From Marinomonas gallaica (GTDB lineage: Bacteria > Pseudomonadota > Gammaproteobacteria > Pseudomonadales > Marinomonadaceae), in contig NZ_LTAX01000003.1 in the NCBI RefSeq assembly GCF_001639745.1, positions 1-64,000 on the forward strand: DNA of 64,000 nt. The letters run 5' to 3'. The position numbers were made by a program, and so were the translations under genes. Numbering within the stretch: position 1 is the first letter of the stretch; every line of letters begins with the position of its first letter. Positions 38,693 to 47,839 of this stretch are shown here, in pieces. Below the pieces are notes generated by a model, which was not told where the DNA came from, did not search any database, and worked only from the letters and a program-made list of their open reading frames with translations.

Positions 38693-40078
38693 TTACTTCT
38701 GCAACAACATCATTGCTTCAACATGCGACGTTTGCGGAAACATATCCATCATACAAACCTTTGTCACACGAAATCCATTTTCGACCAAATACTCTGCATC
38801 CCTTGCTAAAGTTGAAGCATTGCAGGAAACATACAAAATTTGCTGCGGTTTTAAGCGCACCAAAGTCGGTAAAAACTCAAGTGCCCCGGCCCTAGGAGGG
38901 TCCAACAGAGCTTTAGTGATTTTAGCTTTTTTTATGCGATTTGGCGGGCTTTGAGTCAAGTCAGCTGCGATAAACTCTATATTATCTAGATGCGCTTGAC
39001 TGGCATTAAACCGCCCCATTTCAACCATCGTCTCAATCGCTTCTACTGCCAATACATGGCCTGCACGCTTAGCCATTGGCAAAGAGAAATTCCCGGCACC
39101 ACAAAACAAATCCAACACAACGTCGTCTTCACTTAACGCTAGCCACGACATCGCTTGCTCTACCATAGCCTCGTTGATTTGCGCATTCACTTGGATAAAG
39201 TCTTGTGCTTGAAAGTTCAATACTAAATCATCTACTACATAATGACGCACTGCGTGATGACCAACTTTGTTCTCAGAAGGAGCCTGCCACAACAAAGTAA
39301 CAGAAGAGGCTTTAGCCCAGTCATTGAGTGCAACCTTATCAGCATCTTGAATATCACGTGACTGCCTTAAAACAACGCACACACCTTGGCTGTCATACAG
39401 CAACTCGATATGCCCTAGTTTGGCTACAAGCGCAGAAGCTTTAAGATAGGAGCGCAATGCCTGATAAGTGTCTTGCAAAAAAGGTTCCAAAACTTGGCAT
39501 TGATCAATATCAACAATCTCATTTGAGGATTTCGCACGGAACCCTATTTGAGCATGGTTGTTTTTAACGAACACCGAAATGCGAGCGCGTCGACGATAAC
39601 CGAAAGGCTGTCCTTCAAGACGACTCATCTCGGCAGGCAGCGATAGCTTACGAAATTGACCAGCTAACCAGTTCTCTTTTAAATGACGTTGCGCAGAAAT
39701 ATTCATGTGTTGCAATTGGCAACCGCCACATTGCTCAAAATGAGGGCAAGTAGGCAATATTCTATCTGGACTGTCCTGCAGACGCTTTACTGCGATGGCT
39801 TGGTTAAATTGACGGCCTTCTTTTACAATACGCGCCTCAACTCGCTCACCTGATATTGCACCTACAACAAAAGTCACTTTGCCATTTTCGCGCGCGACGC
39901 CATGACCTTCATGAGTCGTATCCTCGATAGAAAGCAAACGAATAGGGGAAGAGATAGGCTTATTCTGAGAAGGTCTAGCTCGACGATGAGATCGATTTTT
40001 CAAGGTAACGTCTCTAGCAATAAAATTTACCGAAGATGATACCTCATTCGCACCCATCGACCTAGAGTAAGCCAACAC
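38693..40078 (-). CDS. rlmD: 23S rRNA (uracil1939-C5)-methyltransferase
   Basis: RlmD (RumA) methylates U1939 of 23S rRNA. The 461-residue product has an N-terminal TRAM domain, the Fe-S cluster cysteines in CPHFEQCGGCQLQH plus a further Cys (DIDQCQV), the SAM site LDLFCGAGNFSLPMA, and the catalytic region DPPRAGALEF with YVSCNASTLARD. The start is uncertain: GTG at 40078 has no ribosome site, ATG at 40057 has a very close AGG, and the basic stretch after residue 25 is family-like. It lies between cysM and relA. Confidence 0.95.
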   Translation of the reverse strand: MLAYSRSMGANEVSSSVNFIARDVTLKNRSHRRARPSQNKPISSPIRLLSIEDTTHEGHGVARENGKVTFVVGAISGERVEARIVKEGRQFNQAIAVKRLQDSPDRILPTCPHFEQCGGCQLQHMNISAQRHLKENWLAGQFRKLSLPAEMSRLEGQPFGYRRRARISVFVKNNHAQIGFRAKSSNEIVDIDQCQVLEPFLQDTYQALRSYLKASALVAKLGHIELLYDSQGVCVVLRQSRDIQDADKVALNDWAKASSVTLLWQAPSENKVGHHAVRHYVVDDLVLNFQAQDFIQVNAQINEAMVEQAMSWLALSEDDVVLDLFCGAGNFSLPMAKRAGHVLAVEAIETMVEMGRFNASQAHLDNIEFIAADLTQSPPNRIKKAKITKALLDPPRAGALEFLPTLVRLKPQQILYVSCNASTLARDAEYLVENGFRVTKVCMMDMFPQTSHVEAMMLLQK

Positions 40079-40100
40079 TTTGCCGGAATGACGGGCTTAT

Positions 40101-40991
40101 TTAATTAAACACGCCTGTTGAAAGATATCGATCGCCGCGATCACAAACAATCACAACAATAGTCGCATTATTCACTTGCTCTGAAAGCGCCATAGCAGCA
40201 CTGACAGCGCCACCAGATGAAACACCACTGAATACACCTTCCTCTTTCGCTAAACGACGCATTACAACTTCGGCGTCCTGCTGCGCAATATCCATCACGC
40301 GATCAACACGTTTTTCATCAAAAATGGTCGGCAGATACTCTTTAGGCCAGCGGCGGATGCCCGGGATGCTACTGCCTTCAGATGGCTGCAAACCCACTAT
40401 TTCAACTTCTGGATTTTTCTCTTTTAGGTATTTCGAGATTCCCATGATAGTGCCTGTGGTTCCCATAGAGCTCACAAAATGTGTCACTGTGCCTTGAGTT
40501 TGTTGCCAAATCTCAGGGCCTGTAGACTCATAGTGGGCGTTCGGGTTGTCTTGGTTACCAAACTGGTTCAACACAACACCTTTTCCTTGCGCTTGCATTT
40601 CTAGCGCTAAGTCTCGAGCTCTTTCCATGCCTTCTTCTTTGGTAACAAGATGCAAAACGGCCCCATAAGCTGACATCGCAGATTTACGCTCTTGGCTCAT
40701 GTTATCAGGCATTATCAAATGCATTTCATACCCTTTTATGGCGGCAGCCATCGCTAAAGCGATCCCCGTATTGCCACTGGTCGCCTCAATCAGGCTATCC
40801 CCTGGCTTAATATCACCTCGCAACTCCGCTTGGACAATCATGTTTAGAGCAGGGCGATCTTTCACTGAACCTGCAGGGTTTTGCCCTTCAAGTTTAAGCA
40901 AAATCGTATTACTGGGGTTAGGATTAATACGTTGCAACTTTACCAGCGGCGTATTGCCTACAATGGATTCAATAGTTTGATATTTGATCAT
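40101..40991 (-). CDS. cysM: cysteine synthase B
   Basis: CysM is a PLP enzyme that makes cysteine from O-acetylserine and sulfide or thiosulfate. The 296-residue protein has the PLP lysine in GSVKDRPALNMI, EATSGNTGIALAMAAA, and SSMGTTGTIMGISKYL. The shorter length and the SVKDRPALNM segment fit CysM better than CysK. The gacS/barA-cysM-rlmD-relA-mazG block is conserved in pseudomonads. Confidence 0.95.
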   Translation of the reverse strand: MIKYQTIESIVGNTPLVKLQRINPNPSNTILLKLEGQNPAGSVKDRPALNMIVQAELRGDIKPGDSLIEATSGNTGIALAMAAAIKGYEMHLIMPDNMSQERKSAMSAYGAVLHLVTKEEGMERARDLALEMQAQGKGVVLNQFGNQDNPNAHYESTGPEIWQQTQGTVTHFVSSMGTTGTIMGISKYLKEKNPEVEIVGLQPSEGSSIPGIRRWPKEYLPTIFDEKRVDRVMDIAQQDAEVVMRRLAKEEGVFSGVSSGGAVSAAMALSEQVNNATIVVIVCDRGDRYLSTGVFN

Positions 40992-41134
40992 ACAACTCAG
41001 ACACTTAAGATGTTCTATAAATTAATGGTTTACGCTTTTTTACTCGAACTTATTAGAATGCATATCAAATACGTATTAAAATAAAAACTTGTTATAAAGT
41101 TAGGCCAATTTTGTTGCACTAGGAGTGACAGACC

Positions 41135-41359
41135 ATGCATAAACCTCTTGTACTCAGCGCATTACTCGCAGCCGCTACAATTTCTGGCTGCGATATATTC
41201 GGCGGCCCTGCAGCGGATATTCCCGACGCAGAACTGCGCCAAAAATGGCGTGAATGTAAATCCATCAGCAATCCATCACGCACAAAAGTCTTGGCTTGTG
41301 AAAATTATGTTCGCGAGTGTGATCGCCGCAAAAGCAAAGGTAACATAGCTTGTTACTAA
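41135..41359 (+). CDS. small Cys-rich lipoprotein upstream of the BarA kinase
   Basis: A 74-residue predicted lipoprotein. The signal peptide ends in the lipobox ISGC (Cys19). The mature part is short, charged, and has four more cysteines (41, 55, 62, 73) that could form two disulfides in the periplasm. AGGAG precedes the ATG at 41135. It lies 30 bases ahead of the hybrid kinase and is divergent from cysM, so it may be co-transcribed with the kinase. No family recognised. Confidence 0.8.
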   Translation: MHKPLVLSALLAAATISGCDIFGGPAADIPDAELRQKWRECKSISNPSRTKVLACENYVRECDRRKSKGNIACY

Positions 41360-41389
41360 ACTTCTTGTAGAGAAATAGGAAAATGGGAA

Positions 41390-44248
41390 ATGCGCCCAAT
41401 CGATAATCCACCTTTACAACAGAAGTTATGGAAAGCTATTTTTCTCCCTGTACTCGCAGTCATCGCCAGTGCAGCCATTATCATTTATCTAAGTGAGATT
41501 TTTGACCGCAAGAAGCAATTCGAATATCTCAGCCGCTACCAAACAGAGCAAGTTGCAGACTCCAGTGAATACGCACTCTTGTTTAATGATCAAAATCTAA
41601 TCGCCAGCAATATCCATGGCTTATTACGCCAACAAGACATTATTGGTGTTACTTACTTTAACAATCAACGTCAAATCATTGATAAAGTGGGTCAGGTTAC
41701 CCCACCTCAAACAGACCTACCAACCCAAATAGTCAGCCGCTATGTCAACAACGGCAATCATTATGTTTCAATTGCTCCTATTTTCTATCTCAACACCACT
41801 CAAGAAAATATGGTAGAGATACCGTTTAATCAAGCAAACCCGACGCTGATTGCAGACTCAATCGGACTAGCCAAAAGCCCTCAACGAGAGTTACTAGGAT
41901 GGATACAAGTAACTGCCAGCACCCAACGCATCCAACTCGAAAAGATCTCCTTTGCCCTCTCCATTTTTGGTTACTTTATCGCTGCAGTAATCGCCAGCGC
42001 ATTTTTATGCTGGAAATACGCCGTTCGTTTGTCTGCACCTTGGCTACACATCACACGCACCTTAACAAATATCACCAGCGGCGATTACGACTCAAGCAAC
42101 ACACTATCTTTGCCTAAACACCTTCAGAAAACCCAAGAAGAACTGAGATATATTTCAGAACGACTCAAAAACTACCGTTCTGACTTAGAAACAGAAATTG
42201 AGCAAATCACCAAAGAAACCCGTGAAAACTCAATTTTATTAGAAGAAAAAAGCGCACAACTGCATATAGCCAACAAAGAAGCGATGGAATCGAACCGCTT
42301 AAAAACTCAATTTTTGGCCAACATCTCTCACGAGGTACGCACACCATTAAGCGCTATTCTTGGTTATACTAAGCTATTGCAGAAAGACCGTCTCGAAGCA
42401 CAGCAGAAAGACTACGTAGAGACCATTGCGCAATCCACCAATGATCTACTTACAACCATTGGCAATATTTTAGATTTTTCCAAAATCGAAGCGGGAAAAA
42501 CGGTCGTCTTAGACAGTGAAGATTTTAATCTTCGAGAGAGTATCGACGATGTTCTTCATTCGCTCGCTTCAACGCCATCCACTGAAGCCAAAGACATCGA
42601 TTTAGTTCCTAGCTTTAATCCTAACTTACCGGACTGGGTAAAAGGCGATAAAACTCGCTTACGCCAAATACTCAACAACCTCATTGGTAACGCCATCAAG
42701 TTCACTCAGAAAGGCTCAATTCAGGTCATTGTTGATGGCAAGCAAGTCAGTAGCGAAGAGCTCGACATATCAATCGAAGTGATCGACACTGGCTGCGGAA
42801 TCCCCAGCGAGAAAATCAATCAATTATTCAAACCTTTTTCGCAAGTAGACTCCAGCCACACTCGAAGCTACGCAGGTACAGGCCTTGGCTTAGTGATCAC
42901 CAAAAAACTAATTGAGCAAATGAGTGGTGAAATTGGTGTCATCAGTGAACAAGGGCGTGGCTCCAATTTTTACTTTACCATTCGCTTAAAAGCGTCAAAA
43001 AAGACAACGGAACCGCTAGCGCCACTAGAACACCACCTACTCATTTTAGAACCTAGCAATAACTATCGAGCCTACTTAAGCTCATGCCTTGATGCGTTTT
43101 CATCAAGCTATGTTTTTACCAGCTCAACAGAGCAGTTCATAAACTCTTTGCATCATTCGGATAAGCCTTACACGGCAACATTAATCTGTGCAGATAGCGA
43201 TCAAGAAACAGCGCAAGATATTCATGAATTGGTGCAGTATTTAAATCAACGCTTTCAACTGCCAAGCCTCATTTTAGCGAAGCCCACAAGCCACATCACA
43301 CTTCACGCCCAACACTATCAACATTTAAGCGCTATTGTGCAGAAGCCATTGTCTGCTTCTAAGTTACATCACGCGTTGACGCATTTAAGCACTCAAAATG
43401 GATCTTTAGACACAATTGAGACAAACACTAAAGAAATTGAGCCGCCAGTCTATGAGCGTCTAAATGGGTTACATGTATTAGCAGTCGATGACACACAAAT
43501 CAACTTACAACTATTGGGGCATTGGCTTGACCCTCATGGCATTAAACTCAGCCTTGCCCACTCTGGGCAACAGGCTCTGACTATGGCCCAGACTCAATCG
43601 TTTGATTTAATCTTGATGGACATACAAATGCCGGAAATGGATGGCATGGAAACCACAAGACGATTGCGTCAGATAGACGACTATAAAGACACCCCGATTA
43701 TTGCATTAACAGCACACGCCCTAGCTCAAGAACAACAATCTATTCTAGCAAGCGGCATGAATGCTTACCTAACCAAGCCAATCAACGAAGAAACTCTGCT
43801 CAATACATTACAAGATTGGTGCCATAGCGATAAGAGCTTAAGTGCTCAAGTAGAAGAGGAATTATCCGAAGTATTTGACTTGCATAAAGCGCTTTCAATG
43901 ACGGGCAATCGAGCACAAGCTGCCAAAGACTTATTTGAAATGCTCATGCAATCACTTATCGAAGATAAACGCCTGCTTAGCCATCACTTCGAACAGCGAG
44001 ATTTAGATAAACTGATCGCCACCGTACATAGAATCCATGGTGCGAGTAAATATTCTGGCACCATCGAGCTCACTAAACATGCAAATTTCCTAGAAACCCA
44101 CCTAAAGGAACTAGGGTTCGATGAAACAGAGGATGTATATAACGACTTTATCAATGCGTTAGAACGACTTGAATACGCACAAAGCCTTATTCCTTGGCCT
44201 CTAGCGTCACAAAGGCAAGAGCAAACTGCTTCTCATCCGACAAGCTAA
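41390..44248 (+). CDS. barA: hybrid sensor histidine kinase, BarA/GacS type
   Basis: BarA/GacS signals to UvrY/GacA and so to Csr/Rsm small RNAs. The 952-residue protein has a transmembrane helix (about 14-36), a periplasmic sensor region, a second helix (about 187-208), HAMP, a coiled coil, the His-kinase domain (His314 in NISHEVRTPLSAILGY), an ATPase domain (ILNNLIGNAIKFTQKG, GTGLGLVITKKL), a degenerate receiver-like stretch, a receiver with Asp744 (LILMDIQMPEMDG), and a C-terminal Hpt (His883 in VHRIHGASKYSG). Its last 62 bases overlap acpS on the other strand. The Csr RNAs and response regulator are not in the window. Confidence 0.94.
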   Translation: MRPIDNPPLQQKLWKAIFLPVLAVIASAAIIIYLSEIFDRKKQFEYLSRYQTEQVADSSEYALLFNDQNLIASNIHGLLRQQDIIGVTYFNNQRQIIDKVGQVTPPQTDLPTQIVSRYVNNGNHYVSIAPIFYLNTTQENMVEIPFNQANPTLIADSIGLAKSPQRELLGWIQVTASTQRIQLEKISFALSIFGYFIAAVIASAFLCWKYAVRLSAPWLHITRTLTNITSGDYDSSNTLSLPKHLQKTQEELRYISERLKNYRSDLETEIEQITKETRENSILLEEKSAQLHIANKEAMESNRLKTQFLANISHEVRTPLSAILGYTKLLQKDRLEAQQKDYVETIAQSTNDLLTTIGNILDFSKIEAGKTVVLDSEDFNLRESIDDVLHSLASTPSTEAKDIDLVPSFNPNLPDWVKGDKTRLRQILNNLIGNAIKFTQKGSIQVIVDGKQVSSEELDISIEVIDTGCGIPSEKINQLFKPFSQVDSSHTRSYAGTGLGLVITKKLIEQMSGEIGVISEQGRGSNFYFTIRLKASKKTTEPLAPLEHHLLILEPSNNYRAYLSSCLDAFSSSYVFTSSTEQFINSLHHSDKPYTATLICADSDQETAQDIHELVQYLNQRFQLPSLILAKPTSHITLHAQHYQHLSAIVQKPLSASKLHHALTHLSTQNGSLDTIETNTKEIEPPVYERLNGLHVLAVDDTQINLQLLGHWLDPHGIKLSLAHSGQQALTMAQTQSFDLILMDIQMPEMDGMETTRRLRQIDDYKDTPIIALTAHALAQEQQSILASGMNAYLTKPINEETLLNTLQDWCHSDKSLSAQVEEELSEVFDLHKALSMTGNRAQAAKDLFEMLMQSLIEDKRLLSHHFEQRDLDKLIATVHRIHGASKYSGTIELTKHANFLETHLKELGFDETEDVYNDFINALERLEYAQSLIPWPLASQRQEQTASHPTS

Positions 44249-44570
44249 GATGCCAAACAGCAGGCCGCCCGATCAGTTGATGTATGCTGTCAGCGGCCTC
44301 TAGCACAGGCTTTCCTGAGTCTAAATTGCACACTGTAAAATGCTGAAAACTCACCCCTGAGCCGATCCCAGTCCCCAACGCCTTCACTGCGGCTTCTTTG
44401 GCTGCAAACCGCTTAGCCACAAAAGACACTGCACGATGTCCCGATAAACCAAGGTATTGAGCCTGCTCAGGCTTTGTTAAAATACGATTAACAAATCGAT
44501 CACCTAAGCGCTCAATCGACTCCGCAATCCGACTGATTTCAATAATGTCTGTTCCAATACCAATAATCAT
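44187..44570 (-). CDS. acpS: holo-[acyl-carrier-protein] synthase
   Basis: AcpS attaches 4'-phosphopantetheine from CoA to acyl carrier protein. The 127-residue trimer-forming protein has GIGTDIIEISRIAESI with the metal Asp, and FAAKEAAVKALGTGIGSGVSF with the metal Glu and CoA contacts. Its 3' end overlaps the 3' end of the kinase gene by 62 bases. recO is 36 bases upstream; pdxJ, which often lies between them, is absent. Confidence 0.95.
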   Translation of the reverse strand: MIIGIGTDIIEISRIAESIERLGDRFVNRILTKPEQAQYLGLSGHRAVSFVAKRFAAKEAAVKALGTGIGSGVSFQHFTVCNLDSGKPVLEAADSIHQLIGRPAVWHLSLSDEKQFALAFVTLEAKE

Positions 44571-44605
44571 CTATTCGCCTAAACCGTCACTCTGATTACA
44601 ATACA

Positions 44606-45346
44606 TTAAACAGAGAACCTAAAAAGCGGCACATGCCACAATCGTTCGCCCTCATAGGGCTTTGAGGGCAGCAAAGAACGCGATTTTAACACACGAGCAC
44701 CCAGCGCATGATCTAACCATGCTCGGTGCAGCTCTTTCGCCAACATTAACACCTGCCTATTATCCCATCGACCTTTGGCGTAGGCTAACGCTGCCGCACC
44801 GTCTAAATACACAATAGGCTTCACTTTAGGCTGCTCACCATAATAAGGGCGCAGACCAAATCGATGATGTAACTGGTAGAGTTGCTGTGACTCCAGTGGC
44901 TCACCACGACTGGTCGCACTCATATTGACTTGAATACCTAACTCTTCGAAGACACCTAACTCAAAGCGTCGCAACAACGGCGCTATTGGTGCCTCACCTT
45001 GTAGATGCGTAATTAGCCATCGATACAAGACAAACAAAGGTTCTAGGGGAAGCCCCACCGGCAACAGACGCTCAATCAATTCATGTACATAAAAAGCACT
45101 GTATAGGGCATTACCCTGTAATAAAATAGGGGATTCCAGCGCCTCAGCGGAGCGGACACTCTTAAGTTCAGAGCGACCAGACAACTCAAACTCCATCAAC
45201 AAAAAAGACCCGGGGGATACCCGAGCCTCTTTTGCTTTTTTACGCCATACACTACGAATCAAGCCTGCTTCTTTTGTCAGAATATCCAAGAGCACTTTTT
45301 CATCTTGAAAGGGGCGAGTGTGTATGATGTATCCTTGGACGCGCAC
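44606..45346 (-). CDS. recO: DNA repair protein RecO
   Basis: RecO works with RecF and RecR to load RecA at single-strand gaps. The 246-residue protein starts with the OB fold (VQGYIIHTRPFQDEKVLLDI) and continues into a helical domain. The zinc Cys seen in some RecO proteins are not evident, as is usual in gammaproteobacteria. The start is GTG, just after the era stop, with a weak ribosome site. Confidence 0.92.
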   Translation of the reverse strand: MRVQGYIIHTRPFQDEKVLLDILTKEAGLIRSVWRKKAKEARVSPGSFLLMEFELSGRSELKSVRSAEALESPILLQGNALYSAFYVHELIERLLPVGLPLEPLFVLYRWLITHLQGEAPIAPLLRRFELGVFEELGIQVNMSATSRGEPLESQQLYQLHHRFGLRPYYGEQPKVKPIVYLDGAAALAYAKGRWDNRQVLMLAKELHRAWLDHALGARVLKSRSLLPSKPYEGERLWHVPLFRFSV

Positions 45347-45349
45347 AGT

Positions 45350-46264
45350 TTAATCGTCTTGATAACCTAAACTAGCCAATGCCCGCTCGTCATCAGACCA
45401 GCCCGATCGCACCTTCACCCACAAGTTAAGCATGACCTTCTGCTGGAACAGATTCTCCATATCAATGCGAGCTTCTTTACCAATTAACTTAATCTTAGCG
45501 CCTTTATCACCGATGATAATGCGCTTTTGCCCATCACGCTCAACTAAGATCAAAGCTGAAATATGAATGGTAGCCCCTTCAAATACAAACTCTTCGATTT
45601 GCACTGCCACTTCATAAGGTACTTCTTGCCCCAATTGACGTGTGATTTTTTCACGCACAATTTCAGAAGCAAGAAAACGAGAGCTACGGTTGGTAATCTG
45701 ATCTTCTGGGTAATACTGCTCACCTTCCGGAATATAGCTTTCAACCAGCGACTCTAAACGATCCAGATTCTTGTTACGCAGTGCCGAAATTGGAATAATC
45801 TGAGAGAACGTCATTTTTTCAGAGAACGCTGCAAGCTTCGGTAAAAGCTCTTCCTTATCATCCAATTGATCAACTTTGTTAACCACCAACACGACAGGAC
45901 AGTCCGCATAACGAACTTTTGCTAACACGTTATCATCTTCTTCTGTCCAGCGCTCAGCATCGATCACAAACAACACAACATCGACATCTTTTAGTGCAGA
46001 GCTTGCTGTTCGGTTCATATATCGGTTAATCGCTTTATCTTGGCCTTTATGCAGCCCTGGCGTATCCACATATACTGTTTGGATGTGCCCCTTGGTCTGC
46101 ACTCCCAAGATTTGATCTCGAGTGGTTTGCGGTTTACGCGACGTAATCGACAGCTTTTGACCGAGGATGTGGTTCATTAAGGTTGATTTACCTACATTTG
46201 GACGACCAACAATCGCCACAAACCCACAGTGCGTAATCTCTTGATACTCTTCTTCGTGATCCAT
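45350..46264 (-). CDS. era: GTPase Era
   Basis: Era is an essential GTPase in 30S assembly that binds 16S rRNA near its 3' end. The 304-residue protein has the P loop [28 protein letters not shown] (G3), VNKVDQLDD (G4), then a KH domain ending in the [17 protein letters not shown]-type RNA-binding segment. ATG abuts the rnc TAA with GGAAAAG upstream. rnc-era-recO is the standard operon. Confidence 0.97.
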   Translation of the reverse strand: MDHEEEYQEITHCGFVAIVGRPNVGKSTLMNHILGQKLSITSRKPQTTRDQILGVQTKGHIQTVYVDTPGLHKGQDKAINRYMNRTASSALKDVDVVLFVIDAERWTEEDDNVLAKVRYADCPVVLVVNKVDQLDDKEELLPKLAAFSEKMTFSQIIPISALRNKNLDRLESLVESYIPEGEQYYPEDQITNRSSRFLASEIVREKITRQLGQEVPYEVAVQIEEFVFEGATIHISALILVERDGQKRIIIGDKGAKIKLIGKEARIDMENLFQQKVMLNLWVKVRSGWSDDERALASLGYQDD

Positions 46265-46942
46265 TTAGTTCTTTTCCAGCTCTTTAAGCGCTTTGGCAGC
46301 AGCATTTTGCTCTGCAATTCGACGACTTCCACCCTTGCCTTCAACAGGCGTATCGAACAACTCAATTTGGCAGTGGACAAAGAACATTTGATCATGAGGC
46401 TCACCTACAATCTTCACTACTTCATAAAGAGGCAGTGAATGCTTACGCGCTTGTAAATACTCTTGTAAACGTGTCTTAGCGTCTTTCGTAACCACTTTTA
46501 ATGAGGTTGCGTCTAAGCGCTCTTTGTACCACTCCAAAATGTGCTGACGGCAGACATCCATTCCAGCATCTAAATAGATAGCACCAATAATGCCTTCTAC
46601 CGCATCGGCTAGAATTGAGTCGCGACGGAAGCCACCACTTTTTAATTCACCCGCTCCCAATTTTAGGAAATCACCTAATTGAAACTCGCGAGCTAATTCA
46701 GCTAACGTATCACCTTTCACCAACGATGCTCGAAGGCGACTTAGCTCACCTTCTTTAGCTTTTGGGAAGCGATGAAATAACTCTTCAGCGATAACATAAT
46801 TTAAGATTGAATCTCCTAAAAACTCCAACCGTTCATTATTTCTACCACCGAAGCTTCGGTGCGTTAACGCCAGTTCAAGTAGCCCTAGGTCAGCAAAGAA
46901 GTAGCCTATTCGCCGACACAATTTTTCATAAATAGAGCTCAA
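46265..46942 (-). CDS. rnc: ribonuclease III
   Basis: RNase III cuts double-stranded RNA, including rRNA precursors. The signature [19 protein letters not shown] carries the catalytic Glu and Asp, and a dsRNA-binding domain occupies the last 70 residues. The frame opens at a TTG at 46966, but a second TTG at 46942 has GGAGAAATT directly upstream and gives 225 residues, within one of E. coli Rnc, so I chose it. It then starts 16 bases after the lepB stop. Confidence 0.94.
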   Translation of the reverse strand: MSSIYEKLCRRIGYFFADLGLLELALTHRSFGGRNNERLEFLGDSILNYVIAEELFHRFPKAKEGELSRLRASLVKGDTLAELAREFQLGDFLKLGAGELKSGGFRRDSILADAVEGIIGAIYLDAGMDVCRQHILEWYKERLDATSLKVVTKDAKTRLQEYLQARKHSLPLYEVVKIVGEPHDQMFFVHCQIELFDTPVEGKGGSRRIAEQNAAAKALKELEKN

Positions 46943-46958
46943 AATTTCTCCAAAAGTA

Positions 46959-47783
46959 TTATTCAATTAAACCATTATTCTTAAAGCTTGGAAGACTAAA
47001 AAATTCATTCCAATGCAGCCATACATAAAACGCACGACCCTTCATATTCTCTTCTGGCACAAAGCCCCAAACGCGACTATCAGCACTGTTATCACGGTTA
47101 TCACCCATAACAAAATAGTGGCCTTCCGGCACGACCCAATCCCCTTCTAACGGATTGCGACGATAGCTTTTATAGATTTGATGACTAACACCGTCTAAGT
47201 TTTCCTCATAAACCGCGACCGGTTCACGACTAGGATTAAGAGAAACAGGTAATTCAGCCAACAACTCTTCGTCCATAAGTTTGCCATTAATCATCAAGCG
47301 CTTATTGTGGTAACTGATGACATCACCCGGTAAACCAATCATACGCTTAATATAGTTCAGGCTTGGGTTTTCTGGGTACTTAAACACCACTACATCACCA
47401 CGCTCGGGCTCTGTGGTAGGGATAATCGTCTTATTCAACACTGGCAGGCGAAGTCCGTAATCCATTTTATTCACCAGAATGAAGTCACCAATCTCTAACG
47501 TTGGCAACATTGACCCTGATGGAATCTGAAATGGCTCAGCCACAAATGAACGTAGACCAAAGATCACCGCAACAATCACAAAATAAGATTTCACTTCCAG
47601 CAACCACTTAGGTGTATCCGCCAGATTTAGTTGGGCATTCTTATCTAATGCAGCCACCGCTTCCGGTGCCATTTGAGACAAAATATTTTTGCGTTTTGGA
47701 GCATAAGCGATGCGATCGTAAAGCCATGCGGCAAACGTTACAAAAAACGCAATCGCCAAGATCAGTTCGAAATCAAAATCCAT
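46959..47783 (-). CDS. lepB: signal peptidase I
   Basis: LepB removes signal peptides from exported proteins at the periplasmic face. The 274-residue protein has two N-terminal membrane helices, the catalytic Ser in [14 protein letters not shown], and the catalytic Lys in [14 protein letters not shown], plus [19 protein letters not shown] at 47783 has GGAGAAG and was chosen over the longer frame to 47813. Upstream is lepA, 56 bases away. Confidence 0.96.
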   Translation of the reverse strand: MDFDFELILAIAFFVTFAAWLYDRIAYAPKRKNILSQMAPEAVAALDKNAQLNLADTPKWLLEVKSYFVIVAVIFGLRSFVAEPFQIPSGSMLPTLEIGDFILVNKMDYGLRLPVLNKTIIPTTEPERGDVVVFKYPENPSLNYIKRMIGLPGDVISYHNKRLMINGKLMDEELLAELPVSLNPSREPVAVYEENLDGVSHQIYKSYRRNPLEGDWVVPEGHYFVMGDNRDNSADSRVWGFVPEENMKGRAFYVWLHWNEFFSLPSFKNNGLIE

Positions 47784-47839
47784 ACATCTTCTCCAAGTAA
47801 AAGAGCCGCACATATGGGCGGCCCTTTATCATTCCCGTC

